Source: an uncultured Pelagibacteraceae bacterium (lineage in GTDB: Bacteria > Pseudomonadota > Alphaproteobacteria > Pelagibacterales > Pelagibacteraceae). Taken from it: a stretch of 39,734 nt of DNA. The DNA lies in NCBI GenBank assembly GCA_902595725.1, contig CACJRJ010000012.1, forward strand, positions 1-39,734, in the 5' to 3' direction. Of this stretch, positions 25,391 to 33,579 are shown piece by piece (the stretch's first letter is position 1; every line of letters starts with the position of its first letter). The notes beneath the pieces were generated by a model that worked only from the letters and a program-made list of their open reading frames with translations, made no database searches and was not told the origin of the DNA. A program made the position numbers and the translations under genes.

Positions 25391-26480
25391 TTGATATTTT
25401 TTTTAATAATTTTGTTGTTAATTTAAAAGAATTCAATTCCAATTGATTTTTCTTAATTAATTTAACAATTTCTTTTTTTATTTTATTTTTTTGTTTGAAA
25501 CATTTTCTAATGCTAAAAACAAGTTTTTTTTCATGAGTTATGATTTCACCTATTATTCTTCTATCTGCAAAATAGTTTAAATATTTATAATCAGACTTAT
25601 AAATTAGATCTTCTCTTTCTGAAAAAAAAATAACAGGTTTTTTTGTTAAAAACGCATAAGTATATGCTGTGCCTGATAAATCAGTAATCATTAAAGATGA
25701 ATTATTATATGTATTTAAATAATTATTACTATCGTCAAATAAAAAAAGTTTATTTTTTTTATTTTTTTTTTTTAAGTTTTGATAAAAAATTTTATTTATA
25801 TCTCTAGGGTGAGGTCTTAAAATAACATAATATTTACTCTTATTTAATATATTAATAATATTATTTAATTTTTTTTTTAATGAGAGGTTTGCAAAAGAAT
25901 CAATACCTGTTGGAGCTATTATAATAGTTTTATTATTAAAGCTTTTTGTTATTGAATTAATTAAGAATGAAAATCTTAAATAACCCGTTTCAAGTAGAAT
26001 TGGCTTTGTGTAATTTTGAAATAAATTTTCAAATACATTGTTAACTTTTTTACAGCTTATAAAAATATAATCGTATATTGAAAGTCTTTTTTCAACTTCT
26101 CTCTCTTTTTTCTTATCCACTAAAGGCGTATCATAAATACTATGATGAATATATATTTTTTTAGAAAATGGAGGAAAAATATCAGAAATATTGTTGGAAA
26201 TAAAAATATCACAAAAAAAAATAAATTTAAGTGACAAGTATGAAATATAAAAATGTTTATCTTTATTTAAATCTTTAAGGCTTTTATGACAATTTATAAT
26301 CGTAAAATTATTTCCAAGATTTTTTGATAGTTTTCTTAGATAAAAATCATGTATTTTTGTTAAATCGTCAACTGGATGAAAAAATAAAATAGTTTTTTTA
26401 TTATTAAATTTAGAAAAAAAAAATTTTAAATTTATTAATAGAATCGAGTAAAAGCTTTTTAAATATTTTTTAATACTCAT
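25383..26480 (-). CDS. CDP-glycerol glycerophosphotransferase-like protein (TagB/TagF family)
   Basis: A 365-residue protein of the Glyphos_transf family. The C-terminal half has the hallmark YVILRPHPRD and LMITDLSGTAYTYAFLTKKPVIFFSE, the donor-site blocks of TagB/TagF enzymes that move glycerol phosphate from CDP-glycerol onto a glycan. The N-terminus has a hydrophobic patch suitable for membrane contact. No CDP-glycerol pathway is clear here, but two cytidylyltransferase domains that may make CMP-linked phosphonates are encoded upstream in the same operon. It could therefore transfer a phosphonate or phosphoalcohol from a CMP-activated donor. It overlaps the sulfotransferase gene upstream by 11 bases. 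The family is firm; the substrate is inference. Confidence 0.83.
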   Translation of the reverse strand: MSIKKYLKSFYSILLINLKFFFSKFNNKKTILFFHPVDDLTKIHDFYLRKLSKNLGNNFTIINCHKSLKDLNKDKHFYISYLSLKFIFFCDIFISNNISDIFPPFSKKIYIHHSIYDTPLVDKKKEREVEKRLSIYDYIFISCKKVNNVFENLFQNYTKPILLETGYLRFSFLINSITKSFNNKTIIIAPTGIDSFANLSLKKKLNNIINILNKSKYYVILRPHPRDINKIFYQNLKKKNKKNKLFLFDDSNNYLNTYNNSSLMITDLSGTAYTYAFLTKKPVIFFSEREDLIYKSDYKYLNYFADRRIIGEIITHEKKLVFSIRKCFKQKNKIKKEIVKLIKKNQLELNSFKLTTKLLKKISND

Positions 26481-27507
26481 ATTTTTTTAATGTTTCGTAT
26501 AAAGTTAATGATTCATCTAACAATATTTTATCAAAAGAACTTTTTTCGATATTTTTATTTTTATTTTTGAAATCTTTAAAATTAATTTTGTTAATAATAT
26601 CTTCATCATTTGGAATAAATTTTTCAAAATATTTTTCTTTTCTCTCAGATAATTGTTCATAACAAATGAAATGAATATTTTTGTTATCTTGAAATTTTAA
26701 TGCATATTTATATACATCTAACCAAATTTTTAACCAATAATTAAGACTGCTAGGATTAATCTCAATGGAACTTTCATTGTCGAATGAGTAATATTTATGA
26801 TTTAATCCAAAATCAAAATGACCAAGTAAATCCATATATTTTAATATAAATTTATTTTCTTTTTGTATTTTTATAAAGTTTATATGTTGTTTATAAAGAG
26901 AGTAAGACTGTTCTAAAGGATTTCTAAAAACTATAAAAAAGTAAGACTCTGGAAAAAAATCTAATAATGATTTTAGTCTTAATATATTGAAATTATTCTT
27001 AGATAGGTATCTTTCTTTTTGATATTTAATTTTAATCAAATTTATTATTTGTTTATAAAAATTAACATCTTTGTCACTTAAATCATGGTTTTTAACATAG
27101 TTATTATGAATATATTTATTTTCTTTTAAGTGCATCCAAATTGGCTCTTCTAGTGCCTCTGGACTATTTAAATCTATTTTTATTCCATCTCGATGTGCTC
27201 TTTCAGTTTTTTCTATTATCTCATTTTTAAAAACTGATCGAAATTTATTCCATATATTTGGTGAAAATATAAATGGCATATCAGAATAAGTAAAAGATGA
27301 AAATTTACCTGTATTATGCAATAAATTTAATAATTGTGTTGTTCCAGATCTTGCAAGACCAGTAATGAAATAATTTTTTTCATGAATAGTTTTTTTTTTT
27401 AAAAAAAAAAATTTTTCAATTTTAAATAATAATTTAATAATATTTCTATTTGATAAAGCTAATTTATGAATTATTTTATCTAGTGAATTATATTTTATTT
27501 CGAGCAA
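26470..27507 (-). CDS. PAPS-type sulfotransferase family protein
   Basis: A 345-residue protein with a sulfotransferase fold. The 5'-phosphosulfate-binding loop is FITGLARSGTTQLLNLL (residues near 47-62), and the 3'-phosphate-binding segment is FFIVFRNPLEQSYSLYKQH, with the conserved Arg and Ser. Enzymes of this family take sulfate from 3'-phosphoadenosine 5'-phosphosulfate (PAPS) to a sugar or lipid alcohol. No ATP sulfurylase is in the window. An APS-kinase-like gene lies in the same operon at 31695-32234. The donor could be PAPS or an analogous 3'-phosphonucleotide; see the findings. It overlaps both neighbours by about a dozen bases. Confidence 0.87.
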   Translation of the reverse strand: MLEIKYNSLDKIIHKLALSNRNIIKLLFKIEKFFFLKKKTIHEKNYFITGLARSGTTQLLNLLHNTGKFSSFTYSDMPFIFSPNIWNKFRSVFKNEIIEKTERAHRDGIKIDLNSPEALEEPIWMHLKENKYIHNNYVKNHDLSDKDVNFYKQIINLIKIKYQKERYLSKNNFNILRLKSLLDFFPESYFFIVFRNPLEQSYSLYKQHINFIKIQKENKFILKYMDLLGHFDFGLNHKYYSFDNESSIEINPSSLNYWLKIWLDVYKYALKFQDNKNIHFICYEQLSERKEKYFEKFIPNDEDIINKINFKDFKNKNKNIEKSSFDKILLDESLTLYETLKKYEY

Positions 27508-27857
27508 TTTTTTTCCTTAGGTAAATATAAATTAATATAATTAAAATAATAAAAAAAATTTATTTTTAAGGATGTAAATATTATTATTATTTCAAGTTTT
27601 AAATATATTGAAATTAATATATATATTATTATAGGCAATAAAATTAGTACAAATTTTATTACAATTTTCAAGTAATCTAAAAATACTTTAAGTAATATTT
27701 TAAAAGGATCGTCATCATTTGTGCTATTAAGATTTTTAATTTCTTGTAAGTATTTTTTTATATTTTCTTTAATAGAATAAAAATTTTTTTCGAATCTTAT
27801 TCTAAAAGTTAATTCACATGAAATTATGCATGAAATAATTAGAAAAATAATTTTCAA
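27495..27857 (-). CDS. Small membrane protein of unknown function
   Basis: A 120-residue protein with an N-terminal hydrophobic stretch, a polar region with SIKENIKKYLQEIKNL and NDDDPF, and a long hydrophobic segment VIKFVLILLPIIIYILISIYL. I do not recognise the family. It overlaps the YIGPGAG gene upstream by four bases and the sulfotransferase gene downstream by 13, so translational coupling is likely. It may help locate the sulfotransferase at the membrane, but this is a guess from position. Confidence 0.6.
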   Translation of the reverse strand: MKIIFLIISCIISCELTFRIRFEKNFYSIKENIKKYLQEIKNLNSTNDDDPFKILLKVFLDYLKIVIKFVLILLPIIIYILISIYLKLEIIIIFTSLKINFFYYFNYINLYLPKEKNCSK

Positions 27858-28063
27858 TTTTTTTTATTTTTATTTTTATTTTTTATTTTTTTAACTATCC
27901 ATTTAAAAGGATAAATTATAATTGATACTATTAATAATATTACCAATATTATGAAACCTAAACCAGTTAATATAGCTCCAATACCGGCTCCTGGACCTAT
28001 GTAAGCTTGAGCAGAAGAAATAAATAAAAAGCTAACAATTAAATATATTATTATTTTTGACAT
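27854..28063 (-). CDS. Small secreted/membrane protein with AYIGPGAG motif
   Basis: A 69-residue protein. A signal peptide of about 20 residues ends at SAQA, just before YIGPGAGIGAILTGLG, then one long transmembrane segment and a lysine/asparagine-rich tail. The YIGPGAG motif right after the signal cleavage site is a recognisable feature of small proteins found near envelope-glycan genes, but its role is unknown. It overlaps the arylsulfotransferase-like gene upstream by 13 bases and the next small gene by four. Confidence 0.7.
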   Translation of the reverse strand: MSKIIIYLIVSFLFISSAQAYIGPGAGIGAILTGLGFIILVILLIVSIIIYPFKWIVKKIKNKNKNKKN

Positions 28064-29388
28064 TCTTGTTCTATAAAATCAAATTTTTTAAACTCCTCTT
28101 CTGAAATATATCTAGACCAGTTAATTAATGAATTCCAAATAAATTCCCACCTTAAGTTGCCCTCACTATCTCCTCTTAATATTCTACCATGATCCTCTTC
28201 CTCTACATATATATCATCATTATTAAGAATTCTATATAACGACCCTGTTCTGCTATTAATATTATGGTTAATAAATAATTTTTCATATTTTTTTTCACTT
28301 GTTTCATTATCAAAATTATAAAAGTATAAATTATTAGTGTTTGGGGATTCATCCCATCCTAATGTTACATTATTATCAAATATAGCAATTGTATTTTGAT
28401 CTACTAAGTCAATATCATGTTGAAATCTCCAAGGACCTTGCTTATACCAAATGACTTTATTTGTTGATGGTCTATAAAGTATTACAAGAGATAAACTTCT
28501 TATTGATAAAAAAACATCACCTTTTAACCAATAATTACTGTCAAAATTTACAGGCTCTATATCATTAAGATGAATTGGATCATCCCCATAATAAACATTT
28601 AAAACTAACTCAAATAGATTATTTTCAATTAATATTTCTGTAACAGATTTTTCGAGTAATATAGTGCCGTCTAAACTCACTTTTGCTATTCCATCATCAT
28701 GATATAAATTGTGAATACTTTTATACTTTCCTGGAATTTCTAAAATTGGTACCCATATATTATTTTCTGAGTCTAAATTTATACTATGATGAAATCTTTT
28801 ATCTATTTGCCAAACTAAATTTGAACATCTATCTATTTTAATCAACGGAGAAGATGAATGGGTTATAATAGAGCCATTACTTAATAACACTGGATGATAA
28901 AATAAATATCTTTTTCTATTTGAGTCCATCTCTAAATTCTTTTGAGATCTATCAAAATTTGATATTTTATTTATCTCATCTATATCTGGATCCCACTCAT
29001 ACAAAATTTTATCATTCTTAATATCATACAAATGTACTAAATTTTTTCCTTTATCTTTAAAGTATCTTGAAAATATTATGTAACCTTCTAAATGATTTGG
29101 ATTACTTGAAAATATTGTTAAACCTTTTTTCTTCTTTTTATGTTTTGTATATGTAAACTCGTCTCCACCAAAACCTGAACAAGCTTCAATATTATTAAAT
29201 AAATAGCACTTTATAATTTTTATAGAATTACTTGGTATTTTTGCAAAAAAAACAATTGCTGACTCAGTTTTTCCAAAAGCTCCACCTGGATTATTATTTG
29301 ATGTAGAATGTATAACAATATTCCCAAAAATTGAAAATGAAACTAAGATTACTAAAAAAATAAAAAAAAACTTTTTTAAATACTTCAT
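28051..29388 (-). CDS. Arylsulfotransferase-like (ASST) periplasmic beta-propeller protein
   Basis: A 445-residue protein. One N-terminal hydrophobic segment (about residues 5-27) is a signal or membrane anchor. The rest is a beta-propeller with repeated blocks of the Arylsulfotran family: FHHSINLDSENNIWVP, PIHLNDIEPVNF, RFQHDIDLVDQNTIAIFDN and a terminal EGNLRWEFIW. Bacterial ASST enzymes transfer sulfate between phenolic esters without PAPS in the periplasm through a histidine. Several histidines are conserved in the visible blocks (HHS, HLND, QHD), but which would be catalytic is not certain. It starts one base after the PhyH gene stop, within the phosphonate operon. Confidence 0.8.
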   Translation of the reverse strand: MKYLKKFFFIFLVILVSFSIFGNIVIHSTSNNNPGGAFGKTESAIVFFAKIPSNSIKIIKCYLFNNIEACSGFGGDEFTYTKHKKKKKGLTIFSSNPNHLEGYIIFSRYFKDKGKNLVHLYDIKNDKILYEWDPDIDEINKISNFDRSQKNLEMDSNRKRYLFYHPVLLSNGSIITHSSSPLIKIDRCSNLVWQIDKRFHHSINLDSENNIWVPILEIPGKYKSIHNLYHDDGIAKVSLDGTILLEKSVTEILIENNLFELVLNVYYGDDPIHLNDIEPVNFDSNYWLKGDVFLSIRSLSLVILYRPSTNKVIWYKQGPWRFQHDIDLVDQNTIAIFDNNVTLGWDESPNTNNLYFYNFDNETSEKKYEKLFINHNINSRTGSLYRILNNDDIYVEEEDHGRILRGDSEGNLRWEFIWNSLINWSRYISEEEFKKFDFIEQECQK

Positions 29389-29389
29389 A

Positions 29390-30136
29390 TTATATCTTCC
29401 AATTATATTTAATATTTTTTTTTCTTAAATTATTGGGTGGATAATTTTTAATTTTATCTTTAAAATATTTTCTAATTTTACTTCCATATTTAATTTCATT
29501 ATAAGTTAAAAATAACATTCTTCTTGATTTGTTTGAAAGGTTTGAATCTGATCTATGTGCCGTCTTGTCATTAAAAATAACTATATCACCAGGTAAACTA
29601 ATTAGTTTTTTCCATTTAAGCTTTCTAACTTTATTTAGTGGTATTGCTTTCTCAAATTTTGCTAACTCACCCATTATATGAGACTTGGGAGATATTTCTA
29701 AACATCCATTTTTTTTATTTGATTTATCTATAGTAACTGCAACAGTAATAAATTCTTTTATTTTATACATATTATTCCAAATAGTTAAATCTTGATGAGG
29801 CTCAAAACCAACAGCACCTGGACTTTTAATATTGGCTTTGTCCTTAAAGATATTAACTTTAGATTTAATGATTTGATAAATTATACTTTTTAATTTTTTA
29901 TCTAGAACTTTTTTTATTTTCTTATTATTTTCATAGAAATTTTCAATTCTATTTAGGATTAGTTTTTTATTAATTTTTGATCTAGTATAATATAAATAAA
30001 TATTTTTATTATCAGCACTTAATATTTTATTTAGCTCACTAGAAATAGTTTCAATGTCTTTTTTAGAAAAAAATTTTTTTATTACTAAAAATCCATTGTC
30101 ATTATAAGAATTTATATGAAAATTTGATAATTTCAT
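29390..30136 (-). CDS. PhyH-type Fe(II)/2-oxoglutarate oxygenase
   Basis: A 248-residue phytanoyl-CoA dioxygenase family protein. The iron facial triad appears as His-x-Asp in FEPHQDLTIW and the distal His in DKTAHRSDSN. The 2-oxoglutarate Arg is in SNKSRRMLFLTYNE. GCLEISPKSH also fits the family. These enzymes hydroxylate unactivated carbons in the cytosol; the family includes PhnY*, which hydroxylates 2-aminoethylphosphonate next to phosphorus. Between a radical SAM enzyme and an ASST-like gene in a phosphonate operon, it probably hydroxylates the phosphonate or its glycoconjugate. Spacing from the radical SAM gene is 28 bases. The family is confident and the substrate is inferred. Confidence 0.87.
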   Translation of the reverse strand: MKLSNFHINSYNDNGFLVIKKFFSKKDIETISSELNKILSADNKNIYLYYTRSKINKKLILNRIENFYENNKKIKKVLDKKLKSIIYQIIKSKVNIFKDKANIKSPGAVGFEPHQDLTIWNNMYKIKEFITVAVTIDKSNKKNGCLEISPKSHIMGELAKFEKAIPLNKVRKLKWKKLISLPGDIVIFNDKTAHRSDSNLSNKSRRMLFLTYNEIKYGSKIRKYFKDKIKNYPPNNLRKKNIKYNWKI

Positions 30137-30164
30137 TTAGGGTATTATTAATATTTTAGAGCTA

Positions 30165-31688
30165 TTAAGTTTGTTTTACAAGTGCAGAAGCTTCTGCATT
30201 TTTTCCGTACTTGTAATGAAACCTTTTTGGATCGTTATCTCTCAACATTAAATTGGCTTTAACATTGGCTTCGTTTACAAATTTTTCAAACTCATCAGGC
30301 CCAGAAAATCCATCAACTTTTACTAGTGAAGACCTAAAAAGCATATCGTCTAAAGATCTACCTCCCCACCAAAGATTTTCTTTTATTACTTTTCTATAAA
30401 TTGGAGTTCCAGGTAGGGGACTTAATATTGCAAAAGAAAAGCTATCTGCTCCAGAATTCATTGCAAAATCTATAGTTTTATTAATTTCTTCATATGTCTC
30501 TCCTGGATATCCCACAATCCAAAAAGTATGTACTAACATTCCAGCTTTTTTTGCATTTTCAATTGAAGGATAAATTGTTTCAAGCGGTAATCTTTTATGG
30601 ATTATATCATCTAATACTCTTTGTACACCACTTTCACAAGCAAGAGTAATTTGATAACATCCAGATTCATACATTCTTTTATACATTTCGTCTTGCTTTT
30701 TAAAATGATAATTTACTTTTGTGCCATTAGGTGTACACCAAGGTAAACCAATTTTTTCCAATCTATCACATAGCGAATACAAGTTTTTTTTATTTACAGT
30801 AATTGTATCGTCATCAAATTGAATTTCTCCAATTTTAAAATCTCTTACGTCATTAGAAATTTCATCCATTATATGATCTGTTGATCTCCATCTAGTATTT
30901 TGACCCCACATGCTTGGAGTAGAACAAAAAGTACATTTTTCAGGGCAGCCTCTAGAACACATAACACTTAGAACTCTTTTTGATCTAGACTTTGCTGAGT
31001 GAAAAGCTCCTATCTTAAAATATGCCTCCATATCCACAAGATGTCTTGCTGGTCTTGGAAGTAAATTTAGATCGTGAACTCTATGATTTGAATTTATATG
31101 ATATTTTCCTTTAGATATCCTTTTTACCAATCCAGGAACTTTCATTATCTCATTAACATCATTATTAATAATAGCTTCAACTATTTTTAAAAATGAAAAT
31201 TCACCTTCACCTGCCATGCCATAATCAAAGTGATCATTTTCAAGATCAGTTATAATATTTTCAAGTTTAATTTCTTTATCAATTTTAAAATATTTATAAT
31301 CTTGTACTGCACTTGATATATGATTGCCTCCCAAAATAATCTGAATTTTTTTATTTACTTTTTTAATTACTTTTGCAATTTGATGAGCCGACTCTAATAA
31401 ATTTGAAAATAAAACTGAAATTGCAACAATATCAGGTGAAAAATTTGATACAACTTTTGCAATATTTTCATCATCTTGCCCTATCATTACAATATTATTT
31501 TTTTCATCAATAACTTTTCTTTTTTCCCAGCCATCCAAAGCTGCATCATAAATTTTTACTTCATGCCCATTTTTTTCTAATATTGGAGCTATAAGCATTA
31601 ATCCTAATGATGGTTGAATTCTATTCACTCCATCAGAAATTCCCTTTAAATTTGGAGTTATCAATAATACTTTTGCTTTTTTTTTCAT
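30165..31688 (-). CDS. B12-binding-domain radical SAM enzyme, candidate phosphonate methyltransferase
   Basis: A 507-residue class B radical SAM protein. Residues 1-190 form a cobalamin-binding-like domain (VLLITPNLKG, PSLGLMLIAPILEKNGHEV, DIVAISVLFSN, IQIILGGNH, YGMAGEGE). The radical SAM core has the cluster motif Cys248-x3-Cys252-x2-Cys255 in CPEKCTFC, then IGEIQFDDDT and LACESGVQ. Relatives include Fom3 and PhpK, which methylate phosphonate or phosphinate intermediates, and HpnR-type enzymes. In an operon with PEP mutase and two cytidylyltransferase domains, C-methylation of a CMP-linked phosphonate is the leading hypothesis. The cobalamin it needs could come through the BtuB locus at 22316-24436. 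Six bases separate it from the kinase gene. An unrelated rearrangement reaction is also possible. Confidence 0.9.
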   Translation of the reverse strand: MKKKAKVLLITPNLKGISDGVNRIQPSLGLMLIAPILEKNGHEVKIYDAALDGWEKRKVIDEKNNIVMIGQDDENIAKVVSNFSPDIVAISVLFSNLLESAHQIAKVIKKVNKKIQIILGGNHISSAVQDYKYFKIDKEIKLENIITDLENDHFDYGMAGEGEFSFLKIVEAIINNDVNEIMKVPGLVKRISKGKYHINSNHRVHDLNLLPRPARHLVDMEAYFKIGAFHSAKSRSKRVLSVMCSRGCPEKCTFCSTPSMWGQNTRWRSTDHIMDEISNDVRDFKIGEIQFDDDTITVNKKNLYSLCDRLEKIGLPWCTPNGTKVNYHFKKQDEMYKRMYESGCYQITLACESGVQRVLDDIIHKRLPLETIYPSIENAKKAGMLVHTFWIVGYPGETYEEINKTIDFAMNSGADSFSFAILSPLPGTPIYRKVIKENLWWGGRSLDDMLFRSSLVKVDGFSGPDEFEKFVNEANVKANLMLRDNDPKRFHYKYGKNAEASALVKQT

Positions 31689-31694
31689 GTTTAT

Positions 31695-32234
31695 TTAGTT
31701 AGTAACCTTTTTGATTATATCATTATAATATTGGTTTGCTAAAGTTTTTAAATTTTTTTGCATATCATTTTTTATAATAAAGTTTGGTTTTTTTGGATAT
31801 TCTGGCTTTATATCAATACCTAAAATATATTTCTTTTTTTTATAAGTCTTTTTTTTACCAAGTTCTATTATTTTTCTAATATCTGCATCAATTAATGTAA
31901 CCAAAAAATTTTCAATCTTAGACTTGTAAATTTTTCTAGCAGCATGATTTAACCCAACCACTGAATACAATACATTAATTTTTTTTTTAGTTAAAAAATT
32001 TAACAATTCACTAAACTTATATGAGTTTTTAATCCTATCACTTTTTTTATATCCATAATATCCATACAATTTTCTTAGGTCATCTCCACTTAAATTTATT
32101 GTTGTTCCAAATTTTTTATCAATTCTTTTATGAACTAATTTTAATATTGAAGATTTTCCTGAGCCTGAAAAGCCCTCAACCCAAAAGACTATTCCTTGTT
32201 TTTTATCTAATTTTATTTTTTTAAATTTTTGCAT
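31695..32234 (-). CDS. Adenylylsulfate-kinase-like P-loop kinase (CysC/Cj1415 type)
   Basis: A 179-residue kinase. The Walker A motif is at residues 21-28 (GFSGSGKS), SGDDLRKLYG matches the DGDxxR block of APS kinases, SDRIKNSYKF the following helix, and YILGIDIKPEYPKKPNFII the C-terminal GIDxxYExP block. The usual ISPFRxxR block is replaced by VVGLNHAARKI, so the substrate may differ from APS. A related APS-kinase homologue in Campylobacter (Cj1415) phosphorylates the 3' hydroxyl of cytidine diphosphoramidate. Here the gene overlaps a cytidylyltransferase by 22 bases, which favours a 3'-kinase acting on a CMP-linked compound. Ordinary APS kinase activity cannot be excluded. Confidence 0.83.
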   Translation of the reverse strand: MQKFKKIKLDKKQGIVFWVEGFSGSGKSSILKLVHKRIDKKFGTTINLSGDDLRKLYGYYGYKKSDRIKNSYKFSELLNFLTKKKINVLYSVVGLNHAARKIYKSKIENFLVTLIDADIRKIIELGKKKTYKKKKYILGIDIKPEYPKKPNFIIKNDMQKNLKTLANQYYNDIIKKVTN

Positions 32235-32602
32235 GCTTTTTTTCTAATTAAAGTACTACTTATACCCATTGTTCTTTTAAAAATTTTAATTTTTGTTTTT
32301 GAAATTTTATTTTTATTATCATTTCCATGTATTAAGTAATCTATTTTTAAACTTCTCAAGAATTTATCTGTTATAAAAAAATTGCTCGGTACTACTTTAA
32401 AAACATTTTTAAATGATTGAAGAATTTCTCTTCTATGTTTGAATTGTATTTCTGGTATATAGCCTTTATATTTTTTAATTTCCTTGTCTATGGTTAGAGC
32501 AATAATAACATTTCCAAGTTTTGCCGCTCTATTGATTAATCTCACATGACCGTGATGAATAATTGTTGCTGACATATCTAACAAAATATTTTTATTCTTC
32601 AT
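32213..32602 (-). CDS. Stand-alone cytidylyltransferase (TagD/PntC-like)
   Basis: A 129-residue nucleotidyltransferase. The HxGH motif is at residues 16-19 (HHGH) and the ISSTLIR motif at 114-120, as in CTP:phosphate-alcohol cytidylyltransferases. GNDN and the FKHRREILQSF block are also present. These enzymes couple a phosphorylated or phosphonate substrate to CMP with release of pyrophosphate. Its position right after the aminotransferase suggests activation of 2-aminoethylphosphonate or its derivative. A second cytidylyltransferase domain is fused to the PEP mutase in this operon. It overlaps the aminotransferase gene by one base. CDP-glycerol formation is another possibility, given the TagF-like gene downstream. 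Confidence 0.87.
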   Translation of the reverse strand: MKNKNILLDMSATIIHHGHVRLINRAAKLGNVIIALTIDKEIKKYKGYIPEIQFKHRREILQSFKNVFKVVPSNFFITDKFLRSLKIDYLIHGNDNKNKISKTKIKIFKRTMGISSTLIRKKACKNLKK

Positions 32603-33579
32603 TAATCCAATAGATCTAAGATATTTCCTTTGGCGTTTTTACCTAAATGAGCTTCACCAATATGACAAACAACACTTCCTCCAATATTATTTCTGGGAGA
32701 GTATAGAATAACTTTTTTACTTTTAGATTTAACTATTTTATTTACATGAGTACATAAATTAGGTTGATTTTCAATTGGAATAGTTAAAAAATTTTCCATT
32801 TTTTTCATAAACCTTTTTTTATTAACTAATACAGAATGCTTGATTTCAGAATGCTTTTCTAAAACTTTTTCCAGTGAGTATAAAATTTGGTATGGACCTG
32901 TCATTTTTTTATCAATATGATTTTGTAAATTTAAATAGAAACTTGGAATATAATTTTCAAATTTTCTATTAAAGCAAATAAAACCTGCTCCTGTTAAACC
33001 AAATAAACCTTTGCAAGAGCTGAAAGATATAACATCGGCAAGTTCATGATCTTTTTCTAAACCTATAGAGCCGGTGGCATCTAACATTAATTTGGATTTA
33101 CATTTTTTTGCAAATTTGCTTAAGTTTTTAATTGGAATTTTTAACCCACAACTAGTTTCTGTTGGACATGCAACTATCCAATCATATTTTTTTTGAAAAG
33201 AACTTAAATCTTTCCAATTGATTTGATCTACTTTTTTAATATATCCAAATAACTTTTTATGTTGATTAGATATGCTATATAATCTCTGAGAATAATATCC
33301 TGTATCAATAATTAAAATTTTCCCAAATAGGTAATTGGCCATCATAATTTCTATTGCTAAACTTCCAGACCCTTGAAAACGAGAAATATTTAGAAATCCA
33401 CCTGCTATTTTTTTAATTTTTGACAAAACTTTCTTTTCAGTTTTTAAATATTCTTCATCACCACGACCAAAACATGGTTTAATATTTGAAAGATTGGTGC
33501 TTATTAAGCTAGCTGGTCCAGCAGTAAAAATTATTTTTTTATTATTTTCTTTTTTTATTAAACTTTTAATATTTTGCAT
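32602..33579 (-). CDS. Class V aminotransferase, 2-aminoethylphosphonate transaminase-like
   Basis: A 325-residue PLP-dependent aminotransferase. The PLP lysine is Lys190 in SFSSCKGLFGLTGAGF; FTAGPASL is the N-terminal block, GSGSLAIE binds phosphate, and LMLDATGSIG carries the PLP-ring Asp. In a phosphonate operon it most likely converts phosphonoacetaldehyde from the upstream decarboxylase into 2-aminoethylphosphonate. It is shorter than typical AEP transaminases (about 360-370 residues), so a related reaction is possible. Its start overlaps the decarboxylase gene by 14 bases, and it is followed at once by a cytidylyltransferase, an order seen in known AEP-CMP pathways. The family is firm, and the substrate is supported by context. 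Confidence 0.85.
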   Translation of the reverse strand: MQNIKSLIKKENNKKIIFTAGPASLISTNLSNIKPCFGRGDEEYLKTEKKVLSKIKKIAGGFLNISRFQGSGSLAIEIMMANYLFGKILIIDTGYYSQRLYSISNQHKKLFGYIKKVDQINWKDLSSFQKKYDWIVACPTETSCGLKIPIKNLSKFAKKCKSKLMLDATGSIGLEKDHELADVISFSSCKGLFGLTGAGFICFNRKFENYIPSFYLNLQNHIDKKMTGPYQILYSLEKVLEKHSEIKHSVLVNKKRFMKKMENFLTIPIENQPNLCTHVNKIVKSKSKKVILYSPRNNIGGSVVCHIGEAHLGKNAKGNILDLLD

